Part shown: piece after piece, positions 49,379 through 62,000 of the stretch
How the letters are laid out: every line of letters begins with the position of its first letter
Position numbering within the stretch: position 1 is the stretch's first letter
DNA from: Trogon surrucura
Taxonomy: Eukaryota > Chordata > Aves > Trogoniformes > Trogonidae
Reading direction: 5' to 3'
Length of the DNA stretch: 64,000 nucleotides
Assembly: GCA_020746105.1 (NCBI GenBank)
Contig: CM036618.1
Coordinates: 10,176,501 to 10,240,500, forward strand
Notes under the pieces: model-generated
Databases searched by the model: none
What the model saw: the letters and a program-made list of their open reading frames with translations, nothing else
Told to the model about the DNA's origin: nothing
Position numbers and translations under genes: made by a program

Positions 49379-52300
49379 CAAGTAATGTTGTTATATTGTT
49401 ATTTAATTTTCTTGTTACGAGAGTGGACAAGCCTTGGGCAAAAAAGGCAGAGAACTCTTTATGAGTTAATATTTGACCTTTCGTTATCAAATGAGACCTC
49501 ATCACTGAGACTTGATGCCAACACTGTTTAGATAATGTTTCAAAATGCAAACATTTTAGAAGAGGGATTATCCACAGAAATCATTCTAGTTGGATTAAAA
49601 GATTTACAAAGGAAGAAAATTGAACAGGAAAAAACACATGAAGCTATTATTTTCTTTTCAAATATACTGCTACTATCATCAGTTTGGCAAACTCCTGTAG
49701 GTCACATCCTGAGTGCAGGACTGTATTCCAAGCACCTTACTAAGAGCTTTGTTATATTTGTTTCTACAATCAATTGAGTTTAAGGTAAAATAAAAAAAAG
49801 TAGGTGAGAATAAATATAGTTTTCAACTGGTATGAAAATATAACTAAACCTTTCTCTCTTAACTCATAGCTCTAGGTCATGTCTATAAGTTAAGCTCCCA
49901 ATAAACATGAAGAAAAGGAGAGGACAAGCCATTCACTTTTGCATATTCAAGGCATAGTTGTTGCAACTGGACAGTCTTTACCAGAACACAAGATTGATTA
50001 TAGCATTTATTTTCACTCAAGTTCTGCTCTTTATTGAAGAACTCATTTCCCTGTATGTTAATTCATACGCAATGACCTTCCGAACACCCGAACAAGAAAT
50101 GTGTTTCCAATGAGAATGCACACTTGTGTGGGTAGATTTGGACGCATCTTCGTTTGCTCTTGACATAAATGTCATACTGAAGCATCTTCTCTCGTCTCAA
50201 ATCTTGGGAACCAGGGTCATACAGCTTGACAGTTGGCAGCCTGATTCAGTGTCTTAAAAGTCATTCTGGAGTGGTGGCTTTTATTTTTCTTTTTTTTTTC
50301 TTTTGTTTTTTTTTTTGTACCGCTTCCGTCTTGAATTTTTTTTTTCTCAGCTGTATGGTATTTTGTCATTTGAAAACTGAATGACACATTAATTTCAAGC
50401 ACTAATGGGAAACTTTCAACCTGAAATCTAGTCAATTTAAAGGATGTTAAATGTAGTTTCTGCCAATGCATTTACTCTGAGACATCCTACCAGTGTCACA
50501 TTTTTGCGTTCACGTCTTTAAACCATATTTTTTTCTCTCTGTTGCTGCATGAAAGACAAAGTCACTGGGGGACGGTAGTGACAGAATAAAAAAGGTGCCC
50601 ACAGAACTCTCTCTATGCCATAAAGCACAAGTTGAAAATTGTGCACATTTTTTTCTTTTCCAGAGGAACTTCACGTAACATGCAAATAGACATTTATTTT
50701 CTAAGAACACCCACTGTTCTTTAAGGGATTTGTTATAAAATTTAAATCAAACTTTACTTTTTTTAACAAAAAAAAAAAAAGAAAAATCTAAAAAAACACA
50801 GTTGCAGCATAAGATATCTGATCAGCCTTGGTACAAAAAGTCCTTGCCAAGTATATGGATGAGAGAAAGGCAGAACCCTTTCTCTCTTCCAATGCCTACC
50901 AATAAAAGGTTTTGATTTTTGTAACAGTGGTTAAAACATTTTTAGAATGAAGTATGATTTTTGTATTAACAGTAACCCTTTCATTAATTAACTATAGCAT
51001 ATAACCTCTGGTTGGATAGTGCTGGCTGCAGCTGGGAGCAGATGAGTTCTTAACATCTGAGATATATTCACACTGTTTACACAGTTTGAAAGCCATGAGA
51101 CTTTCTGCTTTTTCAGTGCAGTGAATTCAGGAGCCACCACGCAAGTACTAAACTAAAGAGCAGTTCACAGGTTAATGTTTCTCTTTGGTGAATCATTTAA
51201 CCCAAAGATCACACACTACTCATAGACATGCAGGGTTTTTCTTGGCTGTTCTAACTTGATTTCCAATGTGGTCATAAAGTTGCCTCTTTGCAAACATGGG
51301 GAGATAGGAAATAACCATTATCTTTACTGTAGGTAACAGAATGAAGGTTACATGTCCTGGGACAAATACAGAGACCTATATTTTTTATTATTATTATTTT
51401 TCATTGTTCTTAGGACACAATGCCCATGGACTCCGAGCTAAGACTGCACTGCATTGGGCACTTCCCTGCAAGTTGAACTTGCCCCCTGTGCAAACTAAGA
51501 TATATGAGTGTAACTCTTAAAATGTAGTCAAAACTCTTTTTCTTTTCTCAGGTTTTCTTGAATTCAAACTGGGCTAAACTGTTGTGCAATTAAGCACAGC
51601 TGCTTTCTAGGGTTTGTCTATCTATCCAGGATAGCTACAGAGATGGTAGGATCATGGATCATTTGCCAATTTAAGCCCCAAAGCATCAGATGATTAAATC
51701 TATAAAGAGAAAAGAGCTTAACAGAAAGAAGTGTATTTGCATAAGTTAGTAGTGGTATCAATCCTAAAGCTAGTGACCTCAAGACATGCTACAGTAAATC
51801 AGTAATTCTTGTAGTTTATTCATTTTATTTTTCTATTTCATACGCATCAGGAATTCTCTGCCCTACTTCATTTTTCCTCTGAGAATGAAGAGAGCATGGT
51901 GACTTTAGCTACAAAGACTCAGATCATATGCAATTTGCTTGTCAACAAGGATGACTTCTAACCAACAAGTACTCTAACATATTTGGGTGATTCATCCCTC
52001 ACATGGCAATAAACATCTAATACAGAAAGATGTGGGGACTTTAGGTAGCTTGATTTTCAGTAATTTTCCTGTATACTTTTTGTCACTCTGACTTCCTTGC
52101 TTTTTAAATGCATCCAGCCACTACACACCATATACCAGTAGTTATCTCGTTATCAAATCTTTACTATTTGAGGGCAATGATAGCGTGCTTTTGCTTCAAT
52201 TTCTTGATACAACTGACAGTGAGCACAGGCAGGAACAGTTGATTCTTACTTTCGATGGAAAATACAGCAGACTTTGAAAACTGAAATCTTTACCAGGTCA

Positions 52301-55300
52301 AAATTTGTGTCGATTAATGTGACATTCCTTATTAGCAACTTTATATATAGAGTGCCTTTAGCAAAAGAGGAATCTAGAGTAGACTGCTAAATAAAGGGCC
52401 TGGCATTAAGGGAAGTCAGTGTCTCACTGGACCACATCAATAGACAATGTGTTCTATGTCAGGAGGTGGTAAGAAAATGGGAGAAATGTTACAAAATTTG
52501 GACAACAACTATCTCCTTAACGGTGGGCACAACGTACAGAACAAGTTATAAAGGTTTTGGACGCTATCATCATTTCTAATTTGAGAAAATTATGACTTCT
52601 GATCCACAATTGTCTTTTATAAACTGCTTTTTGAAATGTTTGCTACAGCGAATAAGACAGCTGCTCCCAGACACAGAGAAGAATAAGTTCAAAAAATTAA
52701 ACATCTGAATAATTGATACAGAATGCTTTTCAGAAAACTTCAGTTTTCAAGAATTTGGATTTTCGTTTGATTTTTCAAAAGTCCTGATTAAGAAAAAAAT
52801 AGTATTTTCTACATAATTTTAGACTGCTGTGGGGTTTTTTTTGTATCTCCTTTAGTTCCTCTTCTTATTTCTCTTAATTGCCCAACTCTTTGTTTCAAAA
52901 TTTGTCTTCTAACCAGTTGTAAGCCTTGTATTATTGAAATGATTGTGTTCATTTCACATTAGATAATCCAATATCAGCAGTGAACCTAGACTTCTTAGGA
53001 TTCCCAAATATAGTGTCCAGATCTTATGAAAAAAAACCAACAAAACCCAAACAAAGAAGACCCACAAACTTCTCAGCCTGCTTGCAGTGGGAATATCAGT
53101 AAAACAGCTTGTGTTTCGGGCTGGATCACCAGCTGGGATGTAGAAGTCTGGAGATGTGAATTAAGGAAAATTCACTTTCAGCACAATATTAGAATCTTTA
53201 ACAATAATTGTGTCTGCTTGGAGCACAGATGTTATTTGGCCAGATCCAACCACATGTTTCTGCCCAGCAGCTCTGTGCCTCGTTTTGCTCTTCTTAGAGT
53301 TCCAGTGGCCAGAAGTGCGGTGGATGTTACAGAGCATCTTTGCTCTGCTTGAGAATGTGCACAGGTTCACCAAATTCATACAGCAGTTCATTCTGAAAGG
53401 GGTGTGAGGACTTTATTTAACCAAGTAAAAGATTAGTTCTTTTTGCCTAACATTCATCTGTTTTCAACTGTGCTTTGACTTTTTTAACAAATACTGTTTT
53501 GCTCTGACTATGGGCTTTCTATCAATCAGCCATACACGTCCATCTTCACATGTCAGTGGGACATTTTTTTCTTTACTGTATTGACTTGCCCCCTGACCAT
53601 TTAATCTTTTTCTATTTTTGCTACAAGACCTTTCACAAAAATGTGTTGCTGACATTCCAGATCTGAGTTCCTGTTTCTAACAAGAGATTTTTTTCATTGG
53701 TCATTCCTAAAGAAAGTCAATCTGTAGTCTTTTACAGTAGGAAAGTAGATTGCAAGAGTAGCGAGAAAGAAAAATGCAGATGTTTTGTTAACATCATTTG
53801 ACATTTTCATTTTTGAGAGAGACAGAAATTATTGTATACTGTCTGATTTTCTGCAGAGGCCAAAGATCATCCAAGTTCCCCCCTTGATTTTCTGAAATTA
53901 ACCTTGACAAGCTGCAGAGTTGAGGGTTTTGAAGATGATTTCTCTCATCCGTGGTTTATTTCTGCATCTGCTTCATATAATACTTATGGGTTTTTTACCA
54001 TTTATCTTTATGGACTGAACATTATTAGATACACAGCCTTATTGCTGAATGTCTACCTATATTTTCCCCAATGACGCTAAGGCTGGTCTCTGTGCAATTC
54101 TAAGCCATCAGCCATGCTCTGCTCGACTCAAAAATGCAATGATGTCATTCACAAGGCATTGTGTCTTCTACTTTGTGTCAGTCTCTTGCAAAAACAGGAA
54201 AAAAACTGAGAGAGATGTAGGACTGCAGAGAGGAAGAGGTAGTTCAAAAGTGGGAGCAACCATAAAGCTCCTACTGCTTGCATGAAAGTAGTACGTAGGT
54301 GTAGAACACTGTACTATGTTTCTTCATTTAAAGTCTCTCCTACACTGAAAAATAACCTGGTTCTTACTCTCCTGCAGACACAGAAGCTCAGCAGCACAGA
54401 TTTCAGTGTAGGTACAGAGTCTGTGTTTCTGATGTTGTGTGTGGGACCAGACAGAACAGTCAAATCAATGGGAAGGTTCATGCTGACTTCTGTCTCATGC
54501 TATTTCCAAATGTAGAATTAAGAAAAACTTGCCTGCTTTACCCTATTTTCAATACTATTCATTATTTTTATGTTATTAATGTTTTTTATGATCTGTCAAT
54601 TCTGTAACGTCTGGAATAATCTTTCATTTATACTCTGAGTTCACTGCTGGAGACTCAGGAGCATTCACACCAGTGAAGATTATAGATTAACAAATGATGT
54701 GTTATTTTTACTTCAGTCCAAATTATGGAGTTTTTTGGGAGTTGCAAATCTCCTTGACAAAGCATAATTAATATGAAAAATGCCAGTCCAGCTTCTGACT
54801 CCCTAGGATTTCTAATTTAAAAGCTGGCTCATGGACTATACTGGTGTATTTACAGTAAGACAAATCAAGAGTAATTCAATTGGTACTGATTTACATACTT
54901 CAAGCTTGCAATGGTGTAAACGAGAGCAAAAGCTTGTCCAGATCCCTAATGTACTTCAATATATATAAACCATGCCACACACAGATCTCTCTTTCTAAGC
55001 CATTTTAGTGATAGGGTATTGCAACAGCATGATTTTCCTACAAAAGCCATAAATGTTCTTAAGTTGACATTGAGGAGTTTTTCTAAAATAAAGAGGGAAG
55101 AATACACCGTTCTGAAGTCAGCGGTGCTTTACTTAACAGAAGTGCATCACCAGTGATGATGCTGATGGAGATGCAGTATGTAGATGTCTTGGTCTATTTT
55201 AGTGAGTTCTGCTGCTCATTTACCCATAGCAGCTCTGCACCTTTTCACCCAATCTGCCATGGCAGTGCTCTCCCAGACACTCTGTGGCACATTTTCCCCT

Positions 55301-56000
55301 TGTTCTCCTGCTAGTTTTCTTCCGTTTTCCTCACATCACTGTTCTCATGGCTTTGTGCCTGAGTGCGATAGCATTGCTGTTACGGGAAGTGTTTGCCATC
55401 AGTGTGAGAATCATCCCTTCTTTATCTCCTTTTCCTCCCATTTGGCTGTAGATTTTGAGCTACCTTGGGGACCCTTATAAGGCAGAAGCATAAAGCTTAG
55501 CAGCCATTCAGCATGTAGCCCCTGTTGCTAGTCAGAATGTGTTTCAGTATGGTAAGCTGGAACAATCAACTGAGGGGTTGAGCGAGTCCTTATGAAAAAT
55601 ATACTGTTAGTGTGGCAAAATATTACAGGGACACCCACTGCACTGGATGGAAATCCAGGGGAGGATGCTCATCTGAGGACCCACATTGCTTTTTCTCTCT
55701 CTCTTTTTGTCTCTCCTCTTTTGATTTTTTTTAATTTCCTCTAAAAGTAAATTTCAGCCCTAGAGCTGATGAATAACATCAGATATGAGGCCTTCTAATA
55801 AATCTTCATGAGTGTGAACTTGTCTCAACCTAGTTTGTGCAACAGAGGTGCTATAAAGTCAGAAGACTGAAAATAGCCTACCCAGTAAGATCACACCTAT
55901 ACTAAATAACGTAGAACTGGCTGGGACTGTTTCCTGGCCTTGAGGCCAGCTGTCAGGAGTGATCAGTGTCTGCATGGCTTCTTTACTCTGATCAGCACGG
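49379..56000. other. Unique intergenic DNA, free of recent transposons
   Basis: No recent CR1 or LTR. T-rich low-complexity sequence lies at about 50278-50350. About 54840-54950 carries decayed pieces (GAGTAATTCAATTGGTACTG, then ATGGTGTAAACGAGAGCAAA) resembling an old dispersed repeat of turtles and archosaurs. The open frames at 53026-53407 and 55184-55480 match no protein family I know and overlap frames on the other strand or in other phases. Confidence 0.45.
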
Positions 56001-59000
56001 CTGCATCTGTTTCTTCCTTCCAGGGTCAGCCTTGGTGTGAGCTGACAGTGACTCAGACACTCTCAAGACCACGAGACAGTGATTCACCTCACTGTACAGT
56101 GGACACTGAGGGCTCACTTCAGTTGTACACAGACACCTGGTGCCAGCTGAGCTGCCAGTAGAGTCTGAGATGTCCTAATGGGGCAGGCAGAGATCACAGA
56201 GGGCCTGGGCAAGACACCATCCTGGGCTGGGAAGGACGCCTCAAAGCTTCTCAAATAATACCTGACATGTAAGTGATAGAACTGGGCACTCATAGCTGGT
56301 CAAAAGTAATTCTTTAGGGTTTATTTAGTGTCCTTTAGATCTCCACTGGCTGCCCTGGGAGCTTAGAAATCTATGCTGTGACTCAGTTACCAAAATAAAC
56401 AGCTAGTGTCAGGGTAGTTTTTCTGTGGAGTATCCAAGAGATCTCCAGAGATGTGATAAGTATCATAAAAGATGTGCAAGAGGCCTGATCCTTCTGGAGA
56501 AGTAGAAGAGAAAACATCATCAGGCAGTTAAGTAATGCTAGACTTTTCTTTTTAGGTAACTAAATCACCAAGTGCATGGGCAAACACTTAAACTGATGTG
56601 CTTTAATCTTGATTTGAATCCCGCCTTTGGGCACTATGATGAGTGACTGCAAAAGCCTTTATAGTGGGTGCTTTCTGGAAATCTGTGTGCTAAGAGACTA
56701 CTCTGCATGAGTAATACTAATATAAATGGCCTCTACATTCAGACAAAACAGAATCGTACATCAATGAACAAACTGAAGTTAGATAAAGTCTGGCTGTGAT
56801 AGACTTCCATCTACTCTAATATTTCATCCTACATACTAGCTTCACACCATGGGCACATGGATAACGGTATTATAGTCTAAGTAAACAAAGAAAGAAAAGA
56901 TTTTTAAAAAATCTTTCTTTTAATAGTTCTTAATAATTTATTTGTTGCTAAATAAAAATCTGCCTCAAATTAGCAATCATACCTAGTAATATTACTGTAC
57001 ACCTGAACATATAGGTGATAGCAGATCAATAATTTCATAGTTACTTTTTTCCCAGAATGCTCTAATAGCTTAATAGTAGGAGTAAACTATACATGTACAT
57101 ACCCAGCTTTCACCATGTTTTTTATTTACCAAAATAGACAAAGCTTTTTTATTGTGTTCTCATATGCAAGGTTGTTGAAAGAGATTGAAAGACGAAGGAA
57201 GATGAGATCATGAGAAATGAGAAGGATTATAAAGGACTTAGAAATAAGCTTCAATTTCATTGAAACAGGTACCTATATTGTTTGTTTTTAAGGAAGTTTT
57301 AAACCCTTATCTTAAGGAGCCTTGTCACTGCAAAATGAACTGATGTTACAATGATTCAATACTGAGCGTGCCGTTTCTGAGCTCGAGTGCTCTACGTTCG
57401 TTGTCTGTGTCACACAGGGTTCAGAAATAATAGGCAGCTACTGAGAGACCAGCTTCTTCTTGGAGGTGTCCTAGTGAAAGTTTTCTGAGCTCTCTTTCTG
57501 AACTTCGAGCAAAATAAAACATGAAACAGTAAAGAAGAGTGGGAAATGGAGAAGCTGGAAATTTAAAGAGTTAGAAGCAATGAATGTGGAACAGAAGCTT
57601 GTTAATGAGATGAATGGAAGGTATGCAGGTTTTGGAAACCACTGTTTACCTATCCTAGGAAACTCTCAGGCTAATTTCATGCTAAGGAGGGTATTATGCT
57701 GTTAATTTTTTGGAGGGTATGCCTAGCTGTGCTTGGTGCACCTCCAGAGCTCTGCTGAGAACTATGATACTTGACAGTTCTGCTTCAGCTCCCTTTTCTC
57801 AAGTCAGAGTCACATCAGTAGATTAGTTTCATTCCCTTTCCCGTTTCATTTCCCTTGGTACCCTTTGGTGAACTTCAGTGATTACGAGGATAAGGGATTA
57901 TTTACACGCTCTAGATCCAGGCTTTGCAAACGTTTATTTTATAGTCTGCAAATTCATTGCTTTTTGTGACTTGCATTAACCCAAGCGGTGATTAGCAGTC
58001 GTGTTATTAACCTATTACATAGATAATATCAACCGGGATAGTACCTAAAACTTCAGTCTCATTTAACATGCTTTCTTTTTTTTTTTTTTTTTTTTTTTTT
58101 CTAGTAATGCATTAAAGGTGTTTACAGGTTTTTAAGAATCTAAGTAGATTGATCAACCAAAAAAAGTTTGTTGATTCCACTAAAGGTTTGGTGGTTTTTT
58201 AATGAAGTGAACGAAAGTATATCCACTTAACACTTCTTTCTGATTTGTAAAAATGACCATTTTCTAATGAAACCTTGATCAGATAGTGAGCTACTTTTAA
58301 TTAAGTAGATAGGTTACAAGGCAGGTAAATAGGGAAATATAGCAAGAAACAGAATAAGTTCTACTTACAATACACAGTAGAAGACTTGGTATTAACGGGA
58401 AAATTTGCTGAGAAACCGTATTATTAAAAATCACAATCCCTTGTGGGAAGTAAAATTTTGAGACAGAATCCAAGTATTTTGCTCATATCCATGACCTATT
58501 CTGGGGAACAGAAAGTAAGTTATGAACCATCTATAATCTGTTCTTAATAACAAGTATTACCAGCTGGTCATTTTGACAGAGTATGGGAAAAATAAACAAG
58601 CAGTCCAGAATTGTTCAGAAACAGAGCAAAAATTTCCGGATCTATATTTTTTTCTCTCTTTTCTCTTGAATTTCATTATTTGATACTTGTATAGCAGCTT
58701 TGTTTTCTTTAAAAAATACAGAAGGAGCTGTAGAGGAAGGACTCTTGAAAATGTCATGCATCTTTTGAAAAGGGGAAACTCTACATTTTCATTTTCAGAA
58801 TCTCAGCTTTAAAAGGAACACAGTCTGCTAGGTAAGGAAGAAAATGTTAAAAGCAGACAAAAGAAATAACCTTAAACATTACTGAGTTCCAGTTTGCATT
58901 TGAACCTGTGCCTCGGGCTTTCATTTTTATATTTAATACTGTTTCCTGGGTCTAATTGCTCTGAAGAATTAGTGATGAAAGCTAAAGAAAGAGATCCTGT

Positions 59001-62000
59001 AACAGTAAAAAAATCTGCTTGTGATTGTATCTGGTAGTTAAACAAATCCATCTCTGTGAAGTTCTTTTGTTGTGAACTCCTGAAGAAACAAGACGTTTCA
59101 CAACCAGAATGTTCTCACAGTTTACTGGTGGGTTCTATCAATGAGAGTTTAATGTGTGTATTTTCTCTCCAGCTCTCCAAATACAAGTACAGAGTGATCT
59201 CTGTAGATAGGAGCAAGTGGCACCAAGCAAATTTCTTGTTCCGTTCCCAGTTTTCTACATCACCTCTGTAAGCAAAGCAGTCATGTACAGTCCATGAAGG
59301 GGTTCTATTGCTGTTACAGATGAACACTTAAAATACATTTTGATATCCAAGTTATTGAGGACATCTACAACTTCGTATGTTGGTAGTAAATCCTTATGAC
59401 TTCAAAGTAAGGAAGAAATGATTTATATTCCTCATCCTGAAGTTACTTTTCCACTTTTAAGCAAGTTCTGACTTGCCTTATCCCTCCACAAAATGGATTA
59501 TGACAGAAATTTCTTGTCATCAAGGCATGTTATGTGGCTAATTAACTCATATTTGTAATGTCTTTTTATGGTACTTCTATGAAAAGCCTTACATTGCTGT
59601 TGTAATGAGTTCACTCTCCTCCTATCAACTGCAAATGAAGCAGTAGCTGTTTTAATACCGAAGCATATTTCTGCTCTTAATTACGGGCTAGATTATTATC
59701 ACTCTCAGCCCAGCTTGAAGGTACTCTCTCCTTAGCAATATCCATTTCTCAGGTTTGTGTTGTTAGGTTCAGCTAATTTATTTTTGTAATTGGAAAGGAC
59801 GTAAATTTTTGGAGGCATCACTGTGCTTCATCTTGCCCATCAGGACTGAATAGCTTGTGGTCATTTGAATGTGTTAAGTATCCCTGAGTGCAGTCGGGAA
59901 AAGCACTGTAAAATGTAAATTGCATTGCTCTGAAAATGTAGCAGCTGTTAGTAAGTGAAGAACAGGAAGGAAAGGCAGGTGAGCCTCAGCTCAAGGGCTG
60001 TGTTTAGTGCCACGAGTCTCTAGAACAGGGCACAAATCTATCTCTGACTCCTAGTACTTTCAACACCCTATTACTCTGGTAGTATTTGGAAGTTAATTAC
60101 AGGGCCCATCAGCTCTTTTGTTTCCACAATATTTCAGTGAAAAATAGTCAGACATTATGCAACTGGTTGCAAGGGAGATTATCAGAAAGTCAGAGAAGTG
60201 TAATAATCAAGGGATTTCTTTCCTAATAAAAGGCTCGATGAAAAACAAATGAGTTAATACTACACTAAGTTGGAGTCTTGCTGATGGCAAATTTTGAAAT
60301 TAATTTGAAAAAAAACAACTCAGAAGACATTTCAAAGTTTAGCAAAACACTACATTTATTCAAAAACTTTATAAAAATGTAGCTCTCCAACTCAACTTTG
60401 CAGGCATACAGATGACCCTCATTGGTATAACATCTGAACATTTCTGTCATGCTTTAAAAAAAAAATCAGAAGCCAGAAAGCGTTGTGGTCGGTATGTGAA
60501 TTAGTAATATTGAAATCCACATCTGTCAGCAGTTGGTTTAGGTCTTACCAGGACTGTTTAGGAATTACATTAGGGAAAAGCTACAGCCTGTGCTTTGTCT
60601 GCACTTTGTCCACTGAGAAAATAAGCACAATGTGCCTGCAAATGCTTCTGGCATGCCAAGAACAAGGCTACTAACTATACCAGATGCTCAATGTGTGGCA
60701 CACCCAGGCAGAGCAAGCACAACAGGGCTGGTGTTGCCAAGCTCACACCTACAGCACACAATTTTCCAGTGTGTGCTCAAATCTACCTAGACTCTGTCAG
60801 AACCTTTCACAAAGCAGTAACTAGAAATCAACGTATCATCCTGAATCTTACTGACTATAATGCGTGACTCAGAAGGACAAACTTTTCCTCGACAGCTACC
60901 AAGGAGCTTGTCTCCACATTGCTTTTCTCCAGTATCAAGTATTTGTTCTCTGACCAACTAATGCATATTTCAGCTGACATGGTGTTTGTGGGCTGCATAA
61001 AGAAGAGCTCACATTATATTAATGTTTGCATTCCCAAGTGAAACATTCACACAATAATGATAACGCAGTGTAGGGAAATTTTTTTCGCATTTGCTTTCCT
61101 TTACGCACTCTGTTCATGGATTGTGTGAAGATTTACAGTGTATGCATTCAGCACGAAGTCATGCATCAGTGCTAGAGCATTTCCTTGATTCTGCCTATTA
61201 TACTTTTAAAATGATTAATATAATGCACATATATTTTTCCTCAGGAAAACAAATGCAACCTCACAAAACCAATGAGGAAGGGAAGTGTGTTTTTTTCTCA
61301 ACAACTCCAACCATAATTGCTAAGACATTACGGTTTGGGTCCCCAAATTTATGAGGGTGTCTTAAAGATCATGAGAATATGAAAAAAACCATGAAAATTC
61401 TAATACCTTTCAAGTTGCCTTTTTTCCAACCATGGAGGCTAGAAACTTGTTTTTTTGAAAGAAAAACTTGCCAATACTTACATATATATTTCAGTGACAA
61501 AATCAGATTTGAATAAATACATCATTATTTATTTTGACCTTCATGCTAAGATCATGACCGTGGCAAGGGGGTTGTCATATTTTTGCAGGCAAAAAAATAT
61601 GGCACATAATAACCAACTCAGGGATTTATAATGAAAACTCTTTTCAGCAGGACGTGCAATCCCCTTACAGTCTCTTGGAAATGCCAACTAGAGGTGAATT
61701 CATTTCACCTAATCCAAGTTTGTTGTTTGGGGTCTGTAATGGAAGAGTTTCATATCACCTAATTCTATCTGTCTTGTAGGTGTCTAGCCTAAATGAGTTG
61801 CTAAGTCTTCTCTTATAGTTAATGGAGAGTGGCAGGAGCCTCCAGACTGCAATTCATTCCACCTGTCATAGATGCCTGTCCTGGGGAAGAGCGAGTGTTT
61901 CTACAGCCTCCACTGATTTTACAGGAAGCTTGAGACAACTCATTCCCACCATTATTTTTCGGAGAGCTGAGGTTAGGAGTGTGGGATCCCACCACAAGGT

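Noticed and set aside
53026-53407. Frames of 65-108 codons on both strands
   Set aside because: No recognisable domain and no supporting splice pattern; likely chance open frames in slightly GC-richer DNA.
59056-59271. 71-codon frame preceded by a TCTCTCCAG acceptor-like site
   Set aside because: The protein is unrecognised, there is no donor partner, and an equally long frame lies on the other strand.
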